Source: Acidilobaceae archaeon (lineage in GTDB: Archaea; Thermoproteota; Thermoprotei_A; Sulfolobales; Acidilobaceae). Taken from it: a stretch of DNA of 64,000 nucleotides. Shown piece after piece: positions 9,574 to 18,257 of the stretch (positions within the stretch are counted from its first letter, which is position 1; every line of letters starts with the position of its first letter). The position numbers were made by a program, and so were the translations under genes. The stretch lies in contig JANXEI010000001.1 of assembly GCA_025058835.1 (NCBI GenBank), positions 314,561 to 378,560 of the forward strand, read 5' to 3'. The notes beneath the pieces were generated by a model. The model was not told the DNA's origin and did no database searches. It saw only the letters and a program-made list of their open reading frames with translations.

Positions 9574-10602
9574 ATGATGACCATAGCAGTGATAGCTGAT
9601 TGGGACGCTGACGGTATAGTTGCCGCAGCCCAAATAGTCTATGCACAGGAAAGGCTAGGCATCTTCCCAGTGAGGGCGAAGGTGTCCGTGGACCTCGTTC
9701 CCTCGGGTCCCAGAGGGTTCAGGGAGAAGGTAGCAGGCAGGTGCTGGAACCACTTGATCGTGGCAGACATTCCCTTTACCGTCGAGGTGCAGATGGGCCT
9801 TGATGAAATGTCCAGCAGGTGTAACTACTCCCTCTACTATTTTGATCACCACGACACCACCATTAGGAACAGAGAGATCTTGGAGAAGAGGTACAATGCG
9901 TTGGTAATAGTAGGTTCCTATTCCACCTCCCACCTTGTTAGGAGTTTCCTGGAGAAGCATGGCATAAAGCCCACGCCAAGGCTGAAGCAGTTCATAGAGG
10001 CAGTGGACTTCATAGAAGGCGGCCGTCGTTCTTCGAACAACAGCGAAGGCGCCATAAAGATAGTGGTCTCCATATCAAAGCGTCTAAACATAACGAAGAG
10101 CGTAGAGGAGTGGCAGAAGTACGTGCGGTGGCTGGCTAGTCCCATTCCCTTTGATGAACTGGAGGTCGCACTAGGAAAGGATGCGCCGGAGATCATTATG
10201 GAGAGCCTCAAGACTTCAAAAGAAGCTGACGAAGAACTCAAGAGCATCGCCATGGACTTTGCCATGTCTGCGCGCAAGTTGGGCTTCATTAGGTTCGTGG
10301 ACGCAAGGAACAAGTGGACGGGTAGAGGTGCCTCTGCCCTCGCCTCTGCTATCCACAAGACTATGAAGGAGCCTGTCGTGCTCCTCGTGAGCAAGGAAGA
10401 CGGCACCGTCCTCGTCATAGCGAGATCTTCTAGAGGAGAAGCTGGAAAGATAGTTCAGTATCTGTACGAGAACGGCATAGTGGAGGATAAGGGAGGCCAT
10501 GAGAACATAGCTATAGCAAGGCTATCTCGAGAGGTCTCCGTAGCAGATCTGGAGAAAGCGGTCCTCAGGGCCTCTCTTCTTATGAACAGGGACTACTTAT
10601 AG
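9574..10602 (+). CDS. DHH-family phosphoesterase (RecJ/NrnA-like)
   Basis: A predicted manganese-dependent phosphodiesterase or nuclease. The DHH domain has DWDADG at 9-14 (motif I) and DHHD at 91-94 (motif III). The C-terminal DHHA1-like domain ends with GGHENIA near residue 313, which binds the substrate phosphate end. At 342 residues it lacks the long N-terminal and OB regions of bacterial RecJ, so oligonucleotide or cyclic-dinucleotide substrates are possible. A role as the GINS-associated nuclease cannot be excluded: a GINS gene lies 6 kb away. The start follows a strong GAGAGGAGGTGA ribosome site. Two tandem ATGs make the exact first codon uncertain by one. Confidence 0.85.
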   Translation: MMTIAVIADWDADGIVAAAQIVYAQERLGIFPVRAKVSVDLVPSGPRGFREKVAGRCWNHLIVADIPFTVEVQMGLDEMSSRCNYSLYYFDHHDTTIRNREILEKRYNALVIVGSYSTSHLVRSFLEKHGIKPTPRLKQFIEAVDFIEGGRRSSNNSEGAIKIVVSISKRLNITKSVEEWQKYVRWLASPIPFDELEVALGKDAPEIIMESLKTSKEADEELKSIAMDFAMSARKLGFIRFVDARNKWTGRGASALASAIHKTMKEPVVLLVSKEDGTVLVIARSSRGEAGKIVQYLYENGIVEDKGGHENIAIARLSREVSVADLEKAVLRASLLMNRDYL

Positions 10603-10700
10603 CTCGACCCATGGAATTCCGGTTCACTCTCCCTCTCACCAGTTCCCTGCTACACAGAAGCACATAGCTGGTCTGAAACGCCTCTAGGCCAGGAGCTCCC

Positions 10701-11177
10701 ATGATCTGCAGGTATTGCGGCTCCACAAACATAGTTTGGGATCACGTAAGCGGTCACACTATCTGTGCCTCTTGCGGCTCGGTGTTGGAGGCTATCATGG
10801 AGCACTCTCCTTCGCATGTGTCTCCGAAGAGGAGGCTCCACTCTAGGCTGGAAGAGAGGGAGATACCCAGGGAGGCCTGGGGGCTAGAAAGAGTGCTGAA
10901 CAAGAAGGCCTTAAGCGCTCTCAGGAACGGGCAGGTAAGAGAGCTGTTAGAGGTCGTCAATGCCCACCCTCTCCTAAAAGCGAGGACCTTCAGGGTAAAA
11001 GTAGCCATAGCAGCATATCTCTACCACAGGGCAATTGGCTACTCTAAACGAATGTCTATGTTACAGGCATCGAGAATGACGGGCGTGTCCTCCAGGACCA
11101 TAGACAAGCTAGAAACCAAGTATAGAACTATCTTGGTAGTCGTAGAGAACAAGGCGAGGAGCCTGCTCAGGACCTAA
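10701..11177 (+). CDS. Truncated TFB-like transcription factor (zinc ribbon plus one cyclin-like repeat)
   Basis: The N-terminus is a TFIIB-type zinc ribbon (CRYCG at 3-7, CASCG at about 23-27) followed by a basic linker. The C-terminal part (about 100-155) resembles a single cyclin-like repeat with its helix-turn-helix: TFRVKVAIAAYLYHRA, then ASRMTGVSSRTIDKL. Full TFB is near 300 residues with two repeats; this has 158. The layout recalls the truncated TFB3 paralogue of Sulfolobales, which acts in transcription responses to DNA damage, but orthology is only inferred. It converges on the TFS gene with a 4-base overlap. Confidence 0.75.
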   Translation: MICRYCGSTNIVWDHVSGHTICASCGSVLEAIMEHSPSHVSPKRRLHSRLEEREIPREAWGLERVLNKKALSALRNGQVRELLEVVNAHPLLKARTFRVKVAIAAYLYHRAIGYSKRMSMLQASRMTGVSSRTIDKLETKYRTILVVVENKARSLLRT

Positions 11178-11521
11178 GCGTACTCTCTCCACGTGTAGCC
11201 ACACTTTGCGCACTTATAGAAGCGGGTAGGCGGCTCGTCGGCAGCCCTCGTCTGAAGCATCCAGAAGAAGGCCTCGTCGTGACCGCATTTGGGACAGGCA
11301 ATCCCCCTCACCTTCTCCATAGTGGAGAGAGATTGTTTTGATACCACGTTCGTCCTGTCCTTCGGGTTCCTCGCCACCTCCACCTTTATCGACTGCTGAG
11401 ACATCGAGAGCGGAGCAGTGTAACCGCACTTGGAGCAGTACATCTCTCTCCTCCCTCCCACTGTCCTCGGTTGCATTATGCTCCCACACTTCGGACAAAA
11501 GCCCACTAGCACGAAAACCAC
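11174..11521 (-). CDS. tfs: Transcription factor S (TFIIS/Rpo9-like cleavage factor)
   Basis: Stimulates transcript cleavage by backtracked RNA polymerase. There are two zinc ribbons: CPKCG near residue 9 with CSKCG near 29, and a C-terminal ribbon with CPKCG and CAKCG. Between the last two cysteine pairs lies RAADEPPTRFYKC, which carries the acidic Asp-Glu pair that reaches the active site. At 115 residues it has the usual length. It is the last gene of a minus-strand group with csl4, rpo11 and a small unknown protein. Confidence 0.93.
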   Translation of the reverse strand: MVFVLVGFCPKCGSIMQPRTVGGRREMYCSKCGYTAPLSMSQQSIKVEVARNPKDRTNVVSKQSLSTMEKVRGIACPKCGHDEAFFWMLQTRAADEPPTRFYKCAKCGYTWREYA

Positions 11522-11821
11522 CTAACTTTGCAGTAGGCCCCTAGGCTTATTAGCTATGAACTCAGTCGCAGTCACGACTAGGTCTTCTAGGAACGGATAG
11601 ATGTTAACCTTTGGATCTCTAGGAGGCCGCGGGAAGCCACAGTCGCAGTCTCCCATAGAATAGCGAAGTTCCTGCGCAAAGCCCTCTCTCTCCAACCTTT
11701 TACAGAGCTCCTCACAGCCCCTGGCAAGCAGTACTACGTCAAAACCCTTCCCTCTCGTTACTGCAGAGGCGCAGAGATCATGAAGGCAGCGCGTGTAGAG
11801 TATCCTTACTTCAGGCTTCAA
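11522..11821 (-). CDS. Small cysteine-containing protein of unknown function
   Basis: A 99-residue protein lying between rpo11 and tfs on the same strand. It starts 11 bases inside rpo11 and ends directly before the tfs start, which suggests translational coupling. It contains seven cysteines, four of them as two close pairs (CEELC and CDC), and a conserved-looking KVNIYPFLEDLVVTA segment. No family is recognised. The position suggests a link to transcription or RNA processing, but that is context only. Confidence 0.7.
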   Translation of the reverse strand: MKPEVRILYTRCLHDLCASAVTRGKGFDVVLLARGCEELCKRLEREGFAQELRYSMGDCDCGFPRPPRDPKVNIYPFLEDLVVTATEFIANKPRGLLQS

Positions 11822-12134
11822 GCTCTATTCCTTTCCTCCTTGCCTCCTCTAACAGCTGGGACCTGAACTCCTTGTTCATCTCCTCGATCATGTCCAGAGC
11901 CCTGAGCAACACCTCCTTTATGCTGACCTTCTCGTTCTTCAACTCCACGAAGACCACTATCTTCTCCTCCAGAGGATGAGGCTGTTCATAGTAGGAGAAC
12001 TTGACATCTTCCATGGAGAGAAGAGTTCTCGCCAGGAGGTTTCCCATGCTGTGATCCTCTCCCTCTATCGTTATCATGTACTTTCTCTGCTTTTCTTCCC
12101 CTCCTCCCACAGCTCTTATACTGACTATGCTCAT
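11811..12134 (-). CDS. rpo11: RNA polymerase subunit Rpo11 (RpoL)
   Basis: Small subunit that dimerises with Rpo3 as the alpha-like assembly platform of archaeal RNA polymerase. The family core is clear: EGEDHSMGNLLARTLL, the YYEQPHPLEEK segment, and a C-terminal helix with ALDMIEEMNKEF. The frame is open further upstream to 12329, but that part overlaps csl4 and is not family-like. The ATG at 12134 follows GAGGGAGGAGG and gives 107 residues, close to the usual size, so it is chosen as the start. Confidence 0.93.
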   Translation of the reverse strand: MSIVSIRAVGGGEEKQRKYMITIEGEDHSMGNLLARTLLSMEDVKFSYYEQPHPLEEKIVVFVELKNEKVSIKEVLLRALDMIEEMNKEFRSQLLEEARRKGIELEA

Positions 12135-12172
12135 GCCTCCTCCCTCTCCCCATCGCCAGCTGGGCTTAAATG

Positions 12173-12796
12173 TCACCACCTCTTTTGAGCCAGGAGCCTC
12201 CTCAGATTTATCGTGAGGAAACGAGAGGTCGCTATGCTGGAGACCTTCCTGTTCTCTACGTTTCCGCATGCCGGACATTTCATCGTCCTTTGGCTCTGGG
12301 GCTCCATGATTGAGAGGCACCTGGAACATAGCGCGTATAAGACGCCGTGCTGGGGAGACTTGGTGGTGAGGTGGAAAGGCGGAAAGGAGCTGAGGGTCTT
12401 AGCTAGCACCACATCTCCTACCCTGAAGTATTCGAAAACGTCCTTTACGTATTCTCCCGCTACCTCCCTCACGGGAAGCAGTCCTGTGTAGACGGACGGG
12501 AACTCCGAAAGCCACTTCACGGCATGGGTCAGAGACAGAACTCCGTACAGCTCTATTGTTACGAAATCTGACTTCACAGAGGAAACTATGCCCACGACGT
12601 TCGAGCCTATGGGAGGGAACCGAATCCTCTTCTTTGTCGACACAGTTACTACCTTTGACTTGTTCTCGTATATTGGGCGACCGGTGAGGCTTGCCCGCAG
12701 GTATCCAGCGCTGTCTGTGTAAACGTTCTCACCTGGCACGTACTCTTCCTCTACTCCGAGGGGATCTCCGGGCAGCACAGGGGTACCGGTGCTCAA
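12173..12796 (-). CDS. csl4: Exosome cap subunit Csl4
   Basis: RNA-binding cap protein of the archaeal exosome, which degrades RNA and adds tails. Domain order is as expected: N-terminal domain opening with LPGDPLG, a central S1 domain around GSNVVGIVSSV (about residues 58-130), and a C-terminal zinc ribbon with CSRCLS and CPACGN. At 207 residues it has the normal size. It lies 38 bases upstream of rpo11 and downstream of dph2 on the minus strand. Confidence 0.93.
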   Translation of the reverse strand: MSTGTPVLPGDPLGVEEEYVPGENVYTDSAGYLRASLTGRPIYENKSKVVTVSTKKRIRFPPIGSNVVGIVSSVKSDFVTIELYGVLSLTHAVKWLSEFPSVYTGLLPVREVAGEYVKDVFEYFRVGDVVLAKTLSSFPPFHLTTKSPQHGVLYALCSRCLSIMEPQSQRTMKCPACGNVENRKVSSIATSRFLTINLRRLLAQKRW

Positions 12797-12836
12797 GTTC
12801 TTACCCCGCTGAGGAGCACGTTCCAGGCTTTTAGAA

Positions 12837-13916
12837 CTACCATGGGAACCTGTACGGCTCCAACTCCCCTCTCAGAGCCATTATGGTCTCCCCGGGCGTT
12901 AGAACGGGCTTCACGTACTCCCAGTGATCGTCCGTGGGGATCCGCGGGCAGCTCGTGACGCTGAAAGCTTGGAACCACTCGTTGTCCACAGCAACTAGGC
13001 TCTGAAGAGTTAGGTTCTCCGAGGATATTAACAAGTACTTCTTGCCCCTCTTCCTCATCTCTTCAGTGAGCAGCCTGATCAACCAAGGCCTATACTGGCC
13101 CGTCTTAACTCCCACGAAGATCCCCCACCTATCCAGCTGGAAGGACTCTGCAACCTTGAGCAGCCTAATCCTGTAAGTTTTCTCCCCTACGGGAGTGATG
13201 TCCGTAGCCTTGTCCTCGTAGGGGTCGAGCTTCACTACAGGCCTAAACGTTGCCAGGTATAACCCAAGGGGGTGGAAGATCCCGCCGCCATAGTACAGGT
13301 AGGCGTCAGCCTTTACCCCCCTTGCAACTCTGTAGTCGCAGCCTATGACCTGGCCGTCGGAGAAGAAGGGTTGTAGCCCTCTCGGCACCACCGCCCTAAT
13401 TCCCTCCTCCTCGAGCTGCCTCTGGATCTCCCTTACCATGTGGGTGTGCTGGGCCGTCGTCACTACGGCGACCTCTCTAGCCCCATGGGAGCGTAGCAGA
13501 TCGCCTGCTGCCCTAACTGCCTCTTTCGTTACCGCGAGCTTGCTGAGCGCCGGGACGTAGATTACTCTGCTCCCCCGCGGCTCTAGCTCTTCATGGGCTA
13601 TCTCCACAGGATAGGGGCTGTGACCTATGTGGACTATTGCATCAGGCCTCACGGTGGCCCACAACTGTCCATGCTGGAGATCACAAGAACCGAAAACGCT
13701 GTCCGCGTGGATGAGGATCTCCGCTTCTCCCAGCCCCTCCTGCAGGCAGCGAGCTATTGCAGCGCCGAACTTCTTCAGTCCGTCGGGCAGCTGTACCACT
13801 ACCTTCTTCGCGCCTATACCTTTCAGAGAGCTAATCGCAAGGCGCAGATCTATTTGATATGGCAGTTCCCCACATTCCTCCACAGGTCTCCCTCGCCTGC
13901 AAGGGTAGCCTAACAC
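12837..13916 (-). CDS. dph2: Diphthamide synthase subunit Dph2
   Basis: Radical SAM-type enzyme that transfers the 3-amino-3-carboxypropyl group of SAM to a histidine of elongation factor 2, the first step of diphthamide. The three cysteines that hold its non-classical 4Fe-4S cluster are visible in FGSCD, VIGCDY and VTSCPR, one in each repeat domain. VVQLPDGLK near residue 39 is typical. At 359 residues it fits the archaeal homodimeric enzyme. The start at 13916 is divergent from PCNA, with a 40-base gap. Confidence 0.93.
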   Translation of the reverse strand: MLGYPCRRGRPVEECGELPYQIDLRLAISSLKGIGAKKVVVQLPDGLKKFGAAIARCLQEGLGEAEILIHADSVFGSCDLQHGQLWATVRPDAIVHIGHSPYPVEIAHEELEPRGSRVIYVPALSKLAVTKEAVRAAGDLLRSHGAREVAVVTTAQHTHMVREIQRQLEEEGIRAVVPRGLQPFFSDGQVIGCDYRVARGVKADAYLYYGGGIFHPLGLYLATFRPVVKLDPYEDKATDITPVGEKTYRIRLLKVAESFQLDRWGIFVGVKTGQYRPWLIRLLTEEMRKRGKKYLLISSENLTLQSLVAVDNEWFQAFSVTSCPRIPTDDHWEYVKPVLTPGETIMALRGELEPYRFPW

Positions 13917-13956
13917 TAAAAAAGCGAGTAAAGACTATTCTCTCCGGCTGAGAGCA

Positions 13957-14697
13957 ATGAGGGTACACTTCAAGGACGCAAGCGTGTGGCTCGGTATAGT
14001 AGCGAGCATAGAGAAAGTGATAGACGAGGGCGTCTTCGTCGTGGACAGTGAGGGGATCTCGCTCAGAGCTCTCGACGTGAGCCATGTGGCCATGATAGAC
14101 CTTCGCTTTCCAAGTAGCTCCTTCTCCGAGTTCCATGTGGAGGGAAGGGAGGAGGTCGGCGTCTCCTTCGGCGTTCTCTCGAAAGTGCTCAGAAGGGCAG
14201 TCAAGGGGAACGAGCTCGCGCTGGCAACAGAAGGGGGTTCCCTCATAGTTGAGTTCCTAGGGAAGGGAAGAAGGACCTTCAAGATACCTCAGGTCAGCCT
14301 CACTTACGAAAAGTTACCTGAGCCGCGCATAACTTTCACCGTAAAGGCGAAAATGTTGGGCACGGCCTTTGCGGAAGTGGTAAGAGCGATAGCTCCCGTA
14401 GCAGATGTGCTCGAGCTCCAGGCCAGCGAGGACAGGCTTGTGTTCGTGGGAGAGGGGGACTTGGTGAAGAGGGCAGAGGTGGAGCTGGTCTCGGGTTCCC
14501 ATGTTCTCCTGGAGCTAGACGTGGAGAGCAGCGATAGGTCAAAGTACTCTACGGAGTACTTCACATATCTCATCCCGGCATCCCGCTATGCTGACACCGT
14601 AACTTTGAGGTACGCAGAGGACGCGCCCGTCAGGATAGACTTAGAACATGCCGGCGGCGGAAGGCTGACTCTGTATGTATCGCCAAGGGCCGAGTAG
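13957..14697 (+). CDS. pcn: DNA sliding clamp (PCNA)
   Basis: Ring-forming processivity factor for DNA polymerase and platform for Fen1, ligase and XPF. The N-terminal FKDASVWLGIVASIEKV, the LDVSHVAMIDL segment and the C-terminal APVRIDLEHAGGGRL are characteristic of archaeal and eukaryotic PCNA. At 246 residues it has the usual length. Crenarchaea often carry several paralogues; this is the only one in the window. Its end overlaps priS by 23 bases, marking a replication operon. Confidence 0.95.
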   Translation: MRVHFKDASVWLGIVASIEKVIDEGVFVVDSEGISLRALDVSHVAMIDLRFPSSSFSEFHVEGREEVGVSFGVLSKVLRRAVKGNELALATEGGSLIVEFLGKGRRTFKIPQVSLTYEKLPEPRITFTVKAKMLGTAFAEVVRAIAPVADVLELQASEDRLVFVGEGDLVKRAEVELVSGSHVLLELDVESSDRSKYSTEYFTYLIPASRYADTVTLRYAEDAPVRIDLEHAGGGRLTLYVSPRAE

Positions 14698-15700
14698 CTT
14701 TGAGGTAGAGAGGTGGGACCGACGGGCCCTTCGCGCCCTCTTCAGCTCCTATTATGAGACTCATCGCGTCAAAGTGCCCACAGAGCTGGCGAGAAGGGAA
14801 TTTGCTTTCCAGCCTCTCGATGCCGAAAGCTATATGAGGCACATACACTTTTCATCGGAGGAGGACCTCTTCAGGTACCTCGTCCAAGAGCCTCCCAAGC
14901 ATGCTTACTACTCTGTTGGGCTGTATCATCTCCCCGAAGCCAAGAGCATGGAGGAGAAGGGGTGGCTAGGCTCCGAGATCCTGGTAGACATAGATGTGGA
15001 CAAGCTGGAGGGGTGCGAGGGCATCAAGACTGAAGGAGGAGAGATAGTGGAGGACAAGTGTCTGGAGAGGGGGTTTGAGATGGCCTTGAAGGCAAGGAAA
15101 ATCCTGGAGAGGGACTTCGGCGCAGAGGTGAGCTCCTACTTCAGCGGGAGCAGGGGATTTCATCTCATCGCCAGAGAGGAGAGCTATCTGAGACTTGGGA
15201 GGGAGGAGAGGGAAGAGATCGCTCGTTACCTATCTGCGAGCGGGCTCGAGATGGGGCTTCTCTTCCCCAGAGGAGGAAGAAGAGTGCTTCCGGCCCTGCC
15301 CACGGAGGGAGACCCTGGATGGAGGGGATGGATAGCTCAAATAGTGAAGAGGCCGGAAGATCTCGAGGCCCTAGCAGGAGAGAAAAGGCTGGGGGTACCG
15401 ATAGACGAGCAGGTAACGAGAGATCCTTCCCGACTGGCCCGTATAGTCGGGAGCATAAACGGGAAGTCCGGGCTGGTAGTGACAGAGATCAAGGACAGCT
15501 TCTCTCCCGACATATCGCTCTCGCCCTGGAGAGGAGAGTTCACGGTGAAGGCAAAGATATCCATCGAGGGTATCAGAGTGCTCGGCCAAGAGCTCCACAT
15601 GAGGAGCGGGGAAACTTTGAGCATGAGTGCTGCACATGCTATACTCCTATACCTAAAAGGCGCTGTGGAAATCTTCGAGGGGGAAGTGAAGGTTGTCTGA
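14675..15700 (+). CDS. priS: DNA primase catalytic small subunit PriS
   Basis: Synthesises primers for replication as the catalytic partner of PriL. The catalytic acidic cluster lies in ILVDIDVDK (about residues 104-112), the SGSRGFH motif near 155 contacts the nucleotide, and a further conserved IVGSINGKSG lies near 255. At 341 residues it fits the archaeal family. Its ATG lies inside the end of the PCNA gene, and its stop overlaps the TTG start of the GINS gene, so three replication genes appear to form one operon. PriL is not in the window. Confidence 0.93.
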   Translation: MYRQGPSSFEVERWDRRALRALFSSYYETHRVKVPTELARREFAFQPLDAESYMRHIHFSSEEDLFRYLVQEPPKHAYYSVGLYHLPEAKSMEEKGWLGSEILVDIDVDKLEGCEGIKTEGGEIVEDKCLERGFEMALKARKILERDFGAEVSSYFSGSRGFHLIAREESYLRLGREEREEIARYLSASGLEMGLLFPRGGRRVLPALPTEGDPGWRGWIAQIVKRPEDLEALAGEKRLGVPIDEQVTRDPSRLARIVGSINGKSGLVVTEIKDSFSPDISLSPWRGEFTVKAKISIEGIRVLGQELHMRSGETLSMSAAHAILLYLKGAVEIFEGEVKVV

Positions 15701-16130
15701 GCTCAGCAAAAGCCTTTCTTTGGTAGAATTGTTGAACTCGGAGCACATTAGAGAAGCCCGTAGGCTGCTTTCCGTCTACTGTAGGAAAGGGGGGGAGATG
15801 TGCACAAAGTACCTCGAGATCACGTCGAAGACGTCCAGAATCGTGGGCAGTCTCCGCCTCCTCGAGTTGAGGAGGTCAAAGGACTACTCTGGCATTGACG
15901 CCGGCATTATTGAGCTTACGAGAAAAATGGAGGAGCTGTACTCCATGTATTTGTCGGGCATCTGGCTTGTGTCAGCGGGAAATCCTCTGATCAAGCTGCT
16001 CTCAGACCTCACGTTAGAGGGAGTGCGCTACGAAAAGGGGGATCTTTTAGCGTTGAGCATAGAGAAGGCCGTGGCTCTCTCTGCCCTCGGAATAGCTGTG
16101 CCTATGAAGAGCGTGGCAGTAGAGCTCTAG
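15693..16130 (+). CDS. Probable GINS complex subunit (Gins15 type)
   Basis: A 145-residue protein following priS with an 8-base overlap. The N-terminal two thirds are helical (A domain), including [15 protein letters not shown]. The last 35 residues, with [26 protein letters not shown], match the small beta (B) domain of GINS, where a KGD-type turn and LP...A..L...G.A pattern recur. GINS ties MCM and primase together at the fork. In Sulfolobus, as I recall, gins15 is next to priS, which supports this subtype. TTG start at 15693. Confidence 0.72.
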   Translation: MSELSKSLSLVELLNSEHIREARRLLSVYCRKGGEMCTKYLEITSKTSRIVGSLRLLELRRSKDYSGIDAGIIELTRKMEELYSMYLSGIWLVSAGNPLIKLLSDLTLEGVRYEKGDLLALSIEKAVALSALGIAVPMKSVAVEL

Positions 16131-16348
16131 ACAAATATCCTCTCTACTTTCCCCAGTATTTCTGCCTTCCCTCCCTTGGGCCTCACTAGCTGAGTGCCGC
16201 AGGAGAGGCAGCGCACAGGGAAAGTAGCATGGCTGAAGACCACTTGTGAGTTGCCACAGTTAGGACACGTAACGAGGAGGAACCTGCTGCGAGGCTGAGG
16301 TATCAATATCTTTCGGCGCTTGAACTCGAAGGCTGGAGAGCTCATCAC
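16127..16348 (-). CDS. rps27e: Ribosomal protein eS27
   Basis: Small-subunit zinc-ribbon protein of 73 residues. The four cysteines are in CPNCGN and CLSCG, and the sequence between them ([12 protein letters not shown]) is typical of eS27. Its start overlaps the eL44 stop (ATGA), so the two ribosomal genes are translated together. The end overlaps the GINS gene by 4 bases from the other side. Confidence 0.95.
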   Translation of the reverse strand: MMSSPAFEFKRRKILIPQPRSRFLLVTCPNCGNSQVVFSHATFPVRCLSCGTQLVRPKGGKAEILGKVERIFV

Positions 16349-16632
16349 CTACTCACCTCCACAAGCTCCACCTTCTTGAGCCTGAGGTTGAGAATATGGC
16401 GCTTGTAGCTGCACTGGGAGCAGGTGATCCTGAGCGTTATCCTTTTGTTGACCTTGGCAAGCCTCTTCTGCTCCGGCTTCCTCTTGCTCCCATATCCCTC
16501 CTGCTTTCTCAGATACCTCCTCTGTCCCTCTGCCAACGTCCTTCTCTGACCATGCTTGTATATCGAGACTGAGTGCTCTGTGTGGGTCTTGCACCTTGGG
16601 CAATAGGCCCTTATCTTCTTTGGAAACTTCAA
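16345..16632 (-). CDS. rpl44e: Ribosomal protein eL42 (L44e)
   Basis: Large-subunit protein near the E site, 95 residues. The zinc-binding cysteines are in [11 protein letters not shown] and ITCSQCSYK, separated by a basic stretch with [17 protein letters not shown] and a [13 protein letters not shown] segment, all typical of the family. A TATA-like GATATAAGG on the minus strand near 16663 predicts a nearly leaderless start. Confidence 0.95.
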   Translation of the reverse strand: MKFPKKIRAYCPRCKTHTEHSVSIYKHGQRRTLAEGQRRYLRKQEGYGSKRKPEQKRLAKVNKRITLRITCSQCSYKRHILNLRLKKVELVEVSR

Positions 16633-16737
16633 GGCAGACCCCCTAGCTCACCACACTAAGATCCTTATATCTCTGTCTCGACCGGCTTGCGCAGTAAATA
16701 TAAGAGCCAGCCGCGCTCCCTCTCTTGGCGAGATAGG

Positions 16738-17055
16738 ATGAAGGCGCAGAGCGTAGGCATAATGGGACCAGCGCTGCTACTCATGGGTTTGCTCATATCT
16801 GTATCTGCAGGCGGGCTCCTTGTAATAGCCCAGGAAACTTCTGAGACCGTGGGCAAGGCAATCGGTGCAGCTATAGCAGTAGGAGTAGCTGGGCTAGGAG
16901 CGGGCTTTGCAGTGGGCATCGGCGGCGCCGCAGTCGCCAGCGCTATAGTAGAGAGGAGAGAAGCCTCTGGAATCCTTCTATTGATCGTGATCCTAGGAGA
17001 GGGAATCGCCATATACGGCCTCCTCATAGCTCTGCTAATAATGTTGCTCTTGTGA
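16738..17055 (+). CDS. atpK: A-type ATP synthase proteolipid (rotor) subunit K
   Basis: Forms the membrane c-ring that carries ions through the A1Ao ATP synthase. About 105 residues with a single hairpin-like repeat: a leader helix, then GLGAGFAVGIGGAAVASA and a last helix with GEGIAIYGL, where the Glu is the ion-binding carboxylate. The frame is open upstream to a TTG at 16687, but a TATA-like AAATATAAG at 16696-16704 lies inside that stretch and predicts transcription from about 16726, so the ATG at 16738 is chosen. No other ATP synthase genes are nearby. Confidence 0.92.
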   Translation: MKAQSVGIMGPALLLMGLLISVSAGGLLVIAQETSETVGKAIGAAIAVGVAGLGAGFAVGIGGAAVASAIVERREASGILLLIVILGEGIAIYGLLIALLIMLLL

Positions 17056-17079
17056 AGCTGAAGAGCCCAGAAAACCTCT

Positions 17080-18219
17080 TCAAACTTTGTCTAATAATGC
17101 TATGAAGAACCCCTCGCTTTCGTGCTCGTGGGCATATAGCCTACAGGCCTTCACGTCATATCCCCTATAGGGAGAACCGCACAGGGGGAGAGAAGGCCAG
17201 AGCGGCTCGAGGTTCAAGGTCCTAGAGGCAAAGGAGACCACCTCCTCTCCCTCCTCGGGCATAAGGGAGCAAGTCGCATAAACTATCTTGTCCGCGTATT
17301 TTGAGATGTTAGCTACTATTTCCCTCTGCAAGCCACTATAATACTCTACCTTGCCAGGCCTCAGAGTGACCCTCAGGCCGGGATCCTTGGAGATAGCGCC
17401 GGTGTTGCTGCAAGGAGCGTCTATCAATGCCTTGTCATGTCTCTCCAGCTTTACCCTCCTTGCATCCGCTACTAGATACTCTATCACTCCTTCCCGAATG
17501 CCCATCTTTTTCATGAGGTGCTTCATCACGTTCATCCTCTTCCCGCTTATGTCTACGGCAGTCACCTTCACGTCTCCTTCTGCAAGGGCAACGATGAGGG
17601 ACGTTTTTATGCCGGGTGCTGCACATGCGTCAACTATCCTCTCTCCCCGCGAGGGCCTTAGCGTCTCGACAACTGCTGCGGAAGCAATGTCGTGCGGTAT
17701 TGCAAGGAACTCCCTAACGCTCCTGAGAGTTCTCACAGGCTTCGGCGTCCTCAGTATCTTAAACATGTAGGGGAAGTGCTGGCTCTCCTCTAACTCCACT
17801 CCCTCCTCCTCTAGTTTTCTCCTCACCCTTTCCTCTCCGGCCTTCAGCGTGTTGGCGCGAACCCACCATATCCTCTTGCTCATGGCAGAGAACAACTTTG
17901 CGGCCTCTTCCCCCATAATGTTTCGCATCTTATCGTATAGCCATTGTGGGACGGAGAGCTGACAATGGGGATCGGGGGGCACTTCGAAAGAGCCTGCTAG
18001 CCACATCTTCGCCAATACCTTTGGCCTAACCCTCTTCCCAGCAGCGCACAAGAGCTTCACATAATCGCTCACGAAAGCTCTCGAGAGTTCGTAGAGCCTC
18101 TCCCTTTCCTCTGACGTTCTGGCGCACTTGCTGCTGCAGACCCTCTTGAAGGCTACGTCGAGCGAGACTTTATGCCTCAATATTTCGTTCAGCACGCCCG
18201 CCAACAGCTTCTCTTCCAT
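17080..18219 (-). CDS. RNA (cytosine-5)-methyltransferase, NOP2/NSUN family
   Basis: Methylates C5 of cytosine in tRNA or rRNA using SAM. An N-terminal NusB/PUA-like helical region of about 150 residues precedes the methylase fold. Motifs: VDACAAPGIKT (SAM binding, about 197-207), DAPCSNTG (motif IV cysteine, about 272-279) and YATCSLMPEEGEEVV (motif VI with the nucleophilic cysteine). At 379 residues it is an ordinary archaeal length. The tRNA or rRNA target cannot be told from sequence. A TATA-like element (minus-strand CTTTATACC near 18252) precedes the start. Confidence 0.92.
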   Translation of the reverse strand: MEEKLLAGVLNEILRHKVSLDVAFKRVCSSKCARTSEERERLYELSRAFVSDYVKLLCAAGKRVRPKVLAKMWLAGSFEVPPDPHCQLSVPQWLYDKMRNIMGEEAAKLFSAMSKRIWWVRANTLKAGEERVRRKLEEEGVELEESQHFPYMFKILRTPKPVRTLRSVREFLAIPHDIASAAVVETLRPSRGERIVDACAAPGIKTSLIVALAEGDVKVTAVDISGKRMNVMKHLMKKMGIREGVIEYLVADARRVKLERHDKALIDAPCSNTGAISKDPGLRVTLRPGKVEYYSGLQREIVANISKYADKIVYATCSLMPEEGEEVVSFASRTLNLEPLWPSLPLCGSPYRGYDVKACRLYAHEHESEGFFIALLDKV

Positions 18220-18257
18220 GTAGCTCCCCGAAAACAGAGCAAGCTCCAGGTATAAAG

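Noticed and set aside
9537-9620. A further TGATGA/CTGA series around the DHH gene start that mimics C/D boxes
   Set aside because: The second TGATGA is the tandem ATG start of the gene and the D'-C' gap is too long (about 10 bases); chance match judged more likely.
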